From an uncultured Bacilli bacterium (GTDB lineage: Bacteria; Bacillota_I; Bacilli_A; RF39; UBA660): a DNA stretch of 7,615 bases. A model generated the notes under the pieces. That model saw only the letters and a list, made by a program, of their open reading frames with translations, was not told the DNA's origin and ran no database searches. Positions 4,455-7,615 of the stretch are shown here, one piece after another. The position numbers were made by a program, and so were the translations under genes. Location of the stretch: NCBI GenBank assembly GCA_944359595.1, contig CALVSV010000137.1:1-7615 (forward strand). Direction: 5' to 3'. Every line of letters begins with the position of its first letter. Position 1 is the first letter of the stretch.

Positions 4455-6551
4455 ATCGTTGTCACCATTATTATATATTTTAAAATCTATAGTTCTTTCT
4501 TCTTTTGAGGCTGAAATTACTTCTACTTCTACTTCATCACCCAATCTATATACTATTTTACCATTTCTATCACACATAACTTCATTAATTTCATTATATT
4601 CATAATAACTATCCCCTATTTCTGAAATATGTACTAATCCTTCTATCTTATTTGGTAACGAAACATATAACCCATATGAAGCCATAGATACAATTGTACC
4701 AGTATAAATGTCTCCTATATGATCTTCCATATAAGAAGCCATTTCCATTTTATCTACTTCTCTTTCTGCTTCAATAGAAATACGTTCAGTTTCAGATATA
4801 TGATTACAAATATAATCTAAATCAGAGTTTATTTCACTAATTGTCTTATTATTATAATCATGATTTATTATAAAACGTCTAATAATTCTATGTACACAAA
4901 GATCAGCATATCTTCTTATTGGAGATGTAAAATGACAATATCTTTTGCTTGCTATTCCATAATGTCCTAAATTAGTACTAGAATAATATGCTTTAGTCAT
5001 ACATCTTAATAGCTTACTAGACAGTATTTGATATACAGGTGTAGTATTTAATTCCTCTAATATTTTTTGCATTGCTTTTGGTGATATATCACCTTTTTTT
5101 CCATGGACTTGATATCCTATTAAACTAATATATCTTAAAAAATCATCAATTTTTTCTTTTTCTGGATATTCATGAACTCTATATACACATGGTAAATCCA
5201 TATTATATAAGTGAGTAGCAACACTTTCGTTAGCTGCAATCATAAAATCTTCTATTAATTTTTCGCCAGCTCCTCGATCTCTTAAAACTACATCTATACA
5301 TTTACCTGTATCATCTATTATTACCTTTGCCTCATCTTGATCAAAGTCAATATATCCTCTTCTATGTTTATTTTCTCTTAAGATATCAGACAATTCTTTC
5401 ATTAAATATAAATTATCAGCAAATTCTTCATAACCTTCTGGAATTATATTTTCCTCTAATATTTTATTAACACATTTATATGTCATCTGCTTTTTAGATC
5501 TTATTATACATTCATATATATCTTCTTCAAAAATATTACCATTTTTATCTATTTGCATATCACAACATAACGCCAGTCTATCTACATTAGGATTTAAAGA
5601 ACATATACCATTAGATAAATAATGTGGTAACATTGGTATTACCGTATTGGCAAGATATACACTATTACCTCTTTCTAGTGCTTCCTTATCTAAACAACTG
5701 TTCTTTTCTACATAATAACTAACATTAGCTATACATACTTTTAAATTATATGTGCCATCATCATTTTTCTTTAAACTTATCGCATCATCTATATCTTTTG
5801 TATCATCTCCATCTATAGTAAATATTAATTCATTAGTTAAATTCTTCTTATTATTATATTCTTCTTTTAATACTTCATTTGGTATATTGTCTAGTTCAGC
5901 AATAGTTTTTTCATTAAAATCAATTGGTATATTATGTTCTAGCGCAATAAGTTTTATGTCTATACCAGGATCATCCTTATGTCCAACAATCTTTGTAATT
6001 TTCCCAGTACATTTATTTTTAGTACTACCATAATTTATTTTAGCGCATACTTTAGTTCCTACTACCGCACCATTTAAATCTTTAGTTGGTATTTCTATTT
6101 TAATCTTTAATTTAGGATTACTAGGAATTACATAAAATTTATTATTATCACTAATTACTTCACCTGGAATTTCTTCATATTCTCTTTTAATAATATTTAT
6201 TACTTTACCCTCAATTGGGTTTTTGCTGTCATCTATTTCAAAATTAACATAATCTTTATTTATCGCACCGTTTAAATAATTATTAGGAATAATTATTTTC
6301 TCGTTATCTAACAATATATATGCATCACCAGATTTATTAACATTAATAACACCTTTTTTTAAATGACAATATTTAAATAACATATATTTTTCTCTTTTAG
6401 TTAAATATATATCACCACTAAGAATTAATGAATTTAATTCATCTTCTAATCTAGTAATATCTTTTTTAGATATATCTAAACCATTAATTAGTTCTTCTAA
6501 TGTATATGCTTTTTCTTCTTTTTCCAAAAATTTTATTATTTCATCTTTCAA
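4449..6551 (-). CDS. rnr: Ribonuclease R
   Basis: A 700-residue 3'-5' exoribonuclease that degrades structured RNA and, with tmRNA-SmpB, the messages of stalled ribosomes. Domains in order: a small winged-helix-like N-terminus (about 1-60); two cold-shock-type OB segments (about 60-195); the RNB catalytic domain (about 240-555); and a C-terminal S1 domain (about 612-690, GDIYTGTIVSMASYGLYV). The metal-binding motif TIDGDDTKDIDDA gives D247, D253, D255 and D256. The family signature HFTSPIRRYADL lies at 540-551. At 700 residues it is shorter than the B. subtilis and E. coli enzymes and lacks a long lysine-rich tail after S1. The start is TTG with AAGGGTGA six bases upstream. It forms an operon with smpB. 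No secG precedes it here, although secG-rnr-smpB is a common Firmicute order. Confidence 0.97.
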   Translation of the reverse strand: MKDEIIKFLEKEEKAYTLEELINGLDISKKDITRLEDELNSLILSGDIYLTKREKYMLFKYCHLKKGVINVNKSGDAYILLDNEKIIIPNNYLNGAINKDYVNFEIDDSKNPIEGKVINIIKREYEEIPGEVISDNNKFYVIPSNPKLKIKIEIPTKDLNGAVVGTKVCAKINYGSTKNKCTGKITKIVGHKDDPGIDIKLIALEHNIPIDFNEKTIAELDNIPNEVLKEEYNNKKNLTNELIFTIDGDDTKDIDDAISLKKNDDGTYNLKVCIANVSYYVEKNSCLDKEALERGNSVYLANTVIPMLPHYLSNGICSLNPNVDRLALCCDMQIDKNGNIFEEDIYECIIRSKKQMTYKCVNKILEENIIPEGYEEFADNLYLMKELSDILRENKHRRGYIDFDQDEAKVIIDDTGKCIDVVLRDRGAGEKLIEDFMIAANESVATHLYNMDLPCVYRVHEYPEKEKIDDFLRYISLIGYQVHGKKGDISPKAMQKILEELNTTPVYQILSSKLLRCMTKAYYSSTNLGHYGIASKRYCHFTSPIRRYADLCVHRIIRRFIINHDYNNKTISEINSDLDYICNHISETERISIEAEREVDKMEMASYMEDHIGDIYTGTIVSMASYGLYVSLPNKIEGLVHISEIGDSYYEYNEINEVMCDRNGKIVYRLGDEVEVEVISASKEERTIDFKIYNNGDNDR

Positions 6552-6557
6552 GTTTCA

Positions 6558-6565
6558 TCACCCTT
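6558..6565 (-). promoter_or_regulatory. Ribosome site of rnr before a TTG start
   Basis: AAGGGTGA on the minus strand with a six-base spacer to TTG at 6551. An ATG inside this motif opens a frame that stops after five codons, which leaves TTG as the only sensible start. Confidence 0.7.
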
Positions 6566-6571
6566 AATCTA

Positions 6572-6600
6572 ATTATATCCTAAAATTAGTTTTTTTTCCA
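6572..6600 (-). promoter_or_regulatory. Promoter of the rnr-smpB operon
   Basis: TATAAT at 6577-6572 with TGGAAA 17 bases upstream (6600-6595, four of six consensus positions). CTAATT/AATTAG (6569-6574 and 6584-6589) form a short inverted repeat across the -10, which could be an operator or chance. Confidence 0.55.
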
Positions 6601-6631
6601 CAAATAATAACTTAATAGACAAAAAAGCTAG

Positions 6632-6673
6632 AAAAAACAACTATAATAATACTTTACTTAATTATAGTTGTTT
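6632..6673 (-). terminator. Rho-independent terminator of the small unknown gene
   Basis: A perfect 13-bp stem (AAACAACTATAAT and its complement, 6635-6647 and 6661-6673) closes a 13-base loop. On the minus strand it is followed by six T (complement of 6632-6637). It separates the 84-residue gene from rnr. Confidence 0.85.
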
Positions 6674-6697
6674 CTACTTATATTATTGATATAAATA

Positions 6698-6952
6698 TTA
6701 CATAAACATATCATAGTATAAATCATCATCATAAGCATCTACAGAATCCAAAAACATATCCATATTATCCTTTATTTCTTCACATAAGGATTTATAATCT
6801 TCTACCTTGACATATCCTTTTTCACTCATGCATTGATAAAATTTTTTAATGCTTGTTGCAGTTTCTTTTACTGAAGATCTAGAAGCCCACGCACATTTTC
6901 TTATAAACCAATCGTCTAAAAACGAATAAACGTAAGAAATACCATCCTCCAT
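6698..6952 (-). CDS. Small conserved-looking protein of unknown function, 84 aa
   Basis: The protein reads SFLDDWFIRKCAWASRSSVK, then ETATSIKKFYQCMSEKGYVK, then DYKSLCEEIKDNMDMFL, and ends in an acidic tail. It looks fully helical and soluble, with 3 Cys and several aromatic residues. The middle (a helix, a Ser-rich turn, TxxSIKKFYxxMxxKG) resembles the SAM-like DNA-binding region found at the N-terminus of tyrosine recombinases. That is only a pattern match. There is no ribosome site before the ATG at 6952; instead GGAGG follows directly after it (ATGGAGG), which is odd. No in-frame alternative start exists before the upstream stop, apart from a non-standard ATT. A good terminator follows. 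It is divergent from the integrase remnant. I do not recognise the family with confidence. Confidence 0.65.
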   Translation of the reverse strand: MEDGISYVYSFLDDWFIRKCAWASRSSVKETATSIKKFYQCMSEKGYVKVEDYKSLCEEIKDNMDMFLDSVDAYDDDLYYDMFM

Positions 6953-6970
6953 TTTTATAAATTCATAATA

Positions 6971-6992
6971 ATTTAAATAATCATTTAAATAA
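6971..6992. repeat. Two copies of ATTTAAATAA
   Basis: The 10-base word occurs at 6971-6980 and 6983-6992 with two bases between. It sits at the point where the recombinase reading frame starts abruptly. It could be a junction scar or simple low-complexity AT sequence. Confidence 0.4.
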
Positions 6993-6999
6993 AGATCAA
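6971..6999 (-). promoter_or_regulatory. Possible promoter of the 84-residue gene
   Basis: TTGATC at 6999-6994, a 17-base spacer, and TTAAAT at 6976-6971. It would give a leader of only about a dozen bases, which fits the absence of an upstream ribosome site. The match is weak and the region is extremely AT-rich. Confidence 0.3.
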
Positions 7000-7423
7000 T
7001 ATTATTTTAAACGGAAAAGGTAATAAACAAAGAGTAGTTCCTATTATGGAAAATACTAAAAATTTATTATATCAATACATGTCAAAAAATAATTCATCAG
7101 AATCATTATTTGAAATAAAAAGTTATGAATTAATAAGATATTTATTCAAAAAAATAAATAGAGAACATAATTTTAATAAAAAAGTTACACCTCATACATT
7201 TAGACGTACAAGAGCCATACATTTGTTAGACAAAGGTGTAAATGTTATGTATATCCAAGAATTACTAGGACATGACAATATTACTACAACCCAAGAATAC
7301 GCCAAAGTAATAGAAAAATCTAAATTTGAGGCAATTAAAAAGGCAACACCAAATATAAAAACAGAGCATCTTGAAGATTGGAACGATGACCAAGATTTAC
7401 TAAGCCAGTTATTAAAGTTATAA
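6989..7423 (+). pseudogene. Tyrosine recombinase/integrase, C-terminal remnant
   Basis: The frame is open from 6989 and shows integrase sequence before any start codon: NGKGNKQRVVPI, then the first ATG at 7046. That beta-hairpin with its Lys normally follows the first catalytic Arg box, which is absent, as is the whole N-terminal DNA-binding half. Counting from the ATG (125 residues), the rest of the active site is intact: HTFR (H50, R53), LLGH (H76) and the Tyr nucleophile in QEYA (Y85), with normal spacing. The tail (EAIKKA, then EDWNDDQDLLSQLLKL) looks like that of transposon-type recombinases in gut Firmicutes (inference). There is no good ribosome site before 7046. It is most likely a 5'-truncated, inactive leftover of a mobile element. 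Expression of a catalytic fragment cannot be excluded. Confidence 0.8.
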
Positions 7424-7426
7424 ATG

Positions 7427-7507
7427 TTATCTGTTCAAAATTAAAATAAAATCTAGCAATTATGCTAGATTTCTTCGATTGAACAGATAATCTTACTGAA
7501 CAGATAA
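7427..7507. repeat. Three copies of TTATCTGTTCA around a hairpin
   Basis: TTATCTGTTCAA at 7427-7438 is perfectly inverted at 7479-7490 (12 bp). A third copy, TGAACAGATAA, lies at 7497-7507 as a direct repeat of 7480-7490 with a 17-base period. The third copy falls in the last codons of the minus-strand gene ending at 7493; the second lies just past its stop. The copies could be recombinase binding or attachment sites, element ends, or a local duplication. Confidence 0.75.
7449..7472. terminator. Hairpin terminator between the recombinase remnant and the minus-strand gene
   Basis: AAATCTAGCA (7449-7458) pairs with TGCTAGATTT (7463-7472), 10 bp with a 4-base loop. On the minus strand it is followed by TATTTTAATTTT, a good T-rich tail, so it best serves the gene ending at 7493. 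On plus the tail TTTCTT is weaker. Confidence 0.7.
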
Positions 7508-7615
7508 GATGTATGGGTTTGTTTTAGTGCCGTTACCGCTAGTGTATAGAATGTCAGATTTCAGATTGATGACTGGTACAGCACTCATTTCCACAGTAAT
7601 ACCTTCATAGACCAT
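7493..7615 (-). CDS. C-terminal end of a surface/DUF6273-like protein, 5' part outside the window
   Basis: The last 40 codons of a minus-strand frame that is open to the window edge; stop TAA at 7495-7493. The visible protein contains VPVINLKSDILYTSGNGT followed by KTNPYILSVQ. Endings of the form PVxNLKSD then GxGTxxNPY are common at the C-terminus of secreted or surface proteins of gut Firmicutes, including DUF6273-containing ones. This is recognition by pattern, not by search. Base composition differs from the neighbours: I count 42 G+C in the 105 bases 7511-7615 (40%). The ATG at 7615-7613 is probably internal. A hairpin terminator lies at 7449-7472. Confidence 0.6.
   Translation of the reverse strand: MVYEGITVEMSAVPVINLKSDILYTSGNGTKTNPYILSVQ

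Noticed and set aside
4445..4468. Longer smpB start overlapping rnr
   Set aside because: No ribosome site; SmpB proteins normally start close to the NKKAKFNY region, matching the ATG at 4444.
5752..6033. Plus-strand frame inside rnr
   Set aside because: Ser/Phe/Leu-rich translation typical of the reverse strand of an AT-rich gene; lies wholly within RNase R.
6571..6620. Riboswitch or structured leader of rnr
   Set aside because: The leader is only about 20 bases after the -10 and no recognisable aptamer can fit.
6698..7423. Toxin-antitoxin pair made of the two right-hand genes
   Set aside because: The genes are divergent, and one is clearly a recombinase fragment; no toxin or antitoxin motifs are visible.
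7427..7507. CRISPR array
   Set aside because: Only three short copies, one inverted, with a 17-base period; no repeat-spacer structure or cas genes.

Overview
The window is very AT-rich (roughly a quarter G+C by eye) and reads as the chromosome of a low-GC Firmicute. Strong AAGGAGG-type ribosome sites, a lipoprotein, tRNA-Cys with an encoded CCA, rpsT, and an rnr-smpB pair all fit a Bacilli or Mollicutes-like gut lineage (RF39-type or similar; inference). The standard code is used as far as can be seen. Trp is TGG where expected, and reading TGA as Trp would run rnr into smpB.

Layout, left to right: (1) 1-243, the 5' part of an unknown gene on the minus strand. (2) 273-468, a minus-strand tRNA-Cys with its own promoter and terminator. 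(3) 454-651, a possible 32-codon ORF between two hairpins. (4) 675-1699, a minus-strand lipoprotein with a LolA-like/YdcC-like architecture. (5) 1804-2038, a DUF378 two-helix membrane protein. (6) 2050-2654, a LemA-like membrane-anchored coiled-coil protein with a near-consensus promoter. (7) 2669-3007, rpsT (ribosomal protein S20) as a single-gene unit. (8) 3057-3980, a membrane-anchored transglutaminase-like protein, convergent with (9) a minus-strand rnr-smpB operon, 6600-4007. (10) 6635-6952, a small unknown minus-strand gene with a strong terminator. (11) 6989-7423, the 3' part of a tyrosine recombinase whose front half is missing. (12) 7427-7615, a cluster of repeated TTATCTGTTC motifs at the 3' end of a higher-GC surface-protein-like gene that runs off the window.

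How the parts fit together: the left and centre are ordinary core functions. These are translation (tRNA-Cys, S20), trans-translation and RNA decay (SmpB plus RNase R, translationally coupled), and a loose group of envelope proteins (lipoprotein, DUF378, LemA, transglutaminase). Almost every unit has its own hairpin terminator, and several terminators overlap the stop codon. The right-hand kilobase (about 6.6-7.6 kb) looks like accessory DNA: a decayed integrase, a small orphan gene, short repeats and a shift in base composition. I see no clear new multi-gene system. The points most worth a second look are the repeat cluster by the integrase remnant, the small orphan gene, and the hairpin and mini-ORF upstream of tRNA-Cys. 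Several starts are chosen here from ribosome-site spacing rather than maximum ORF length.
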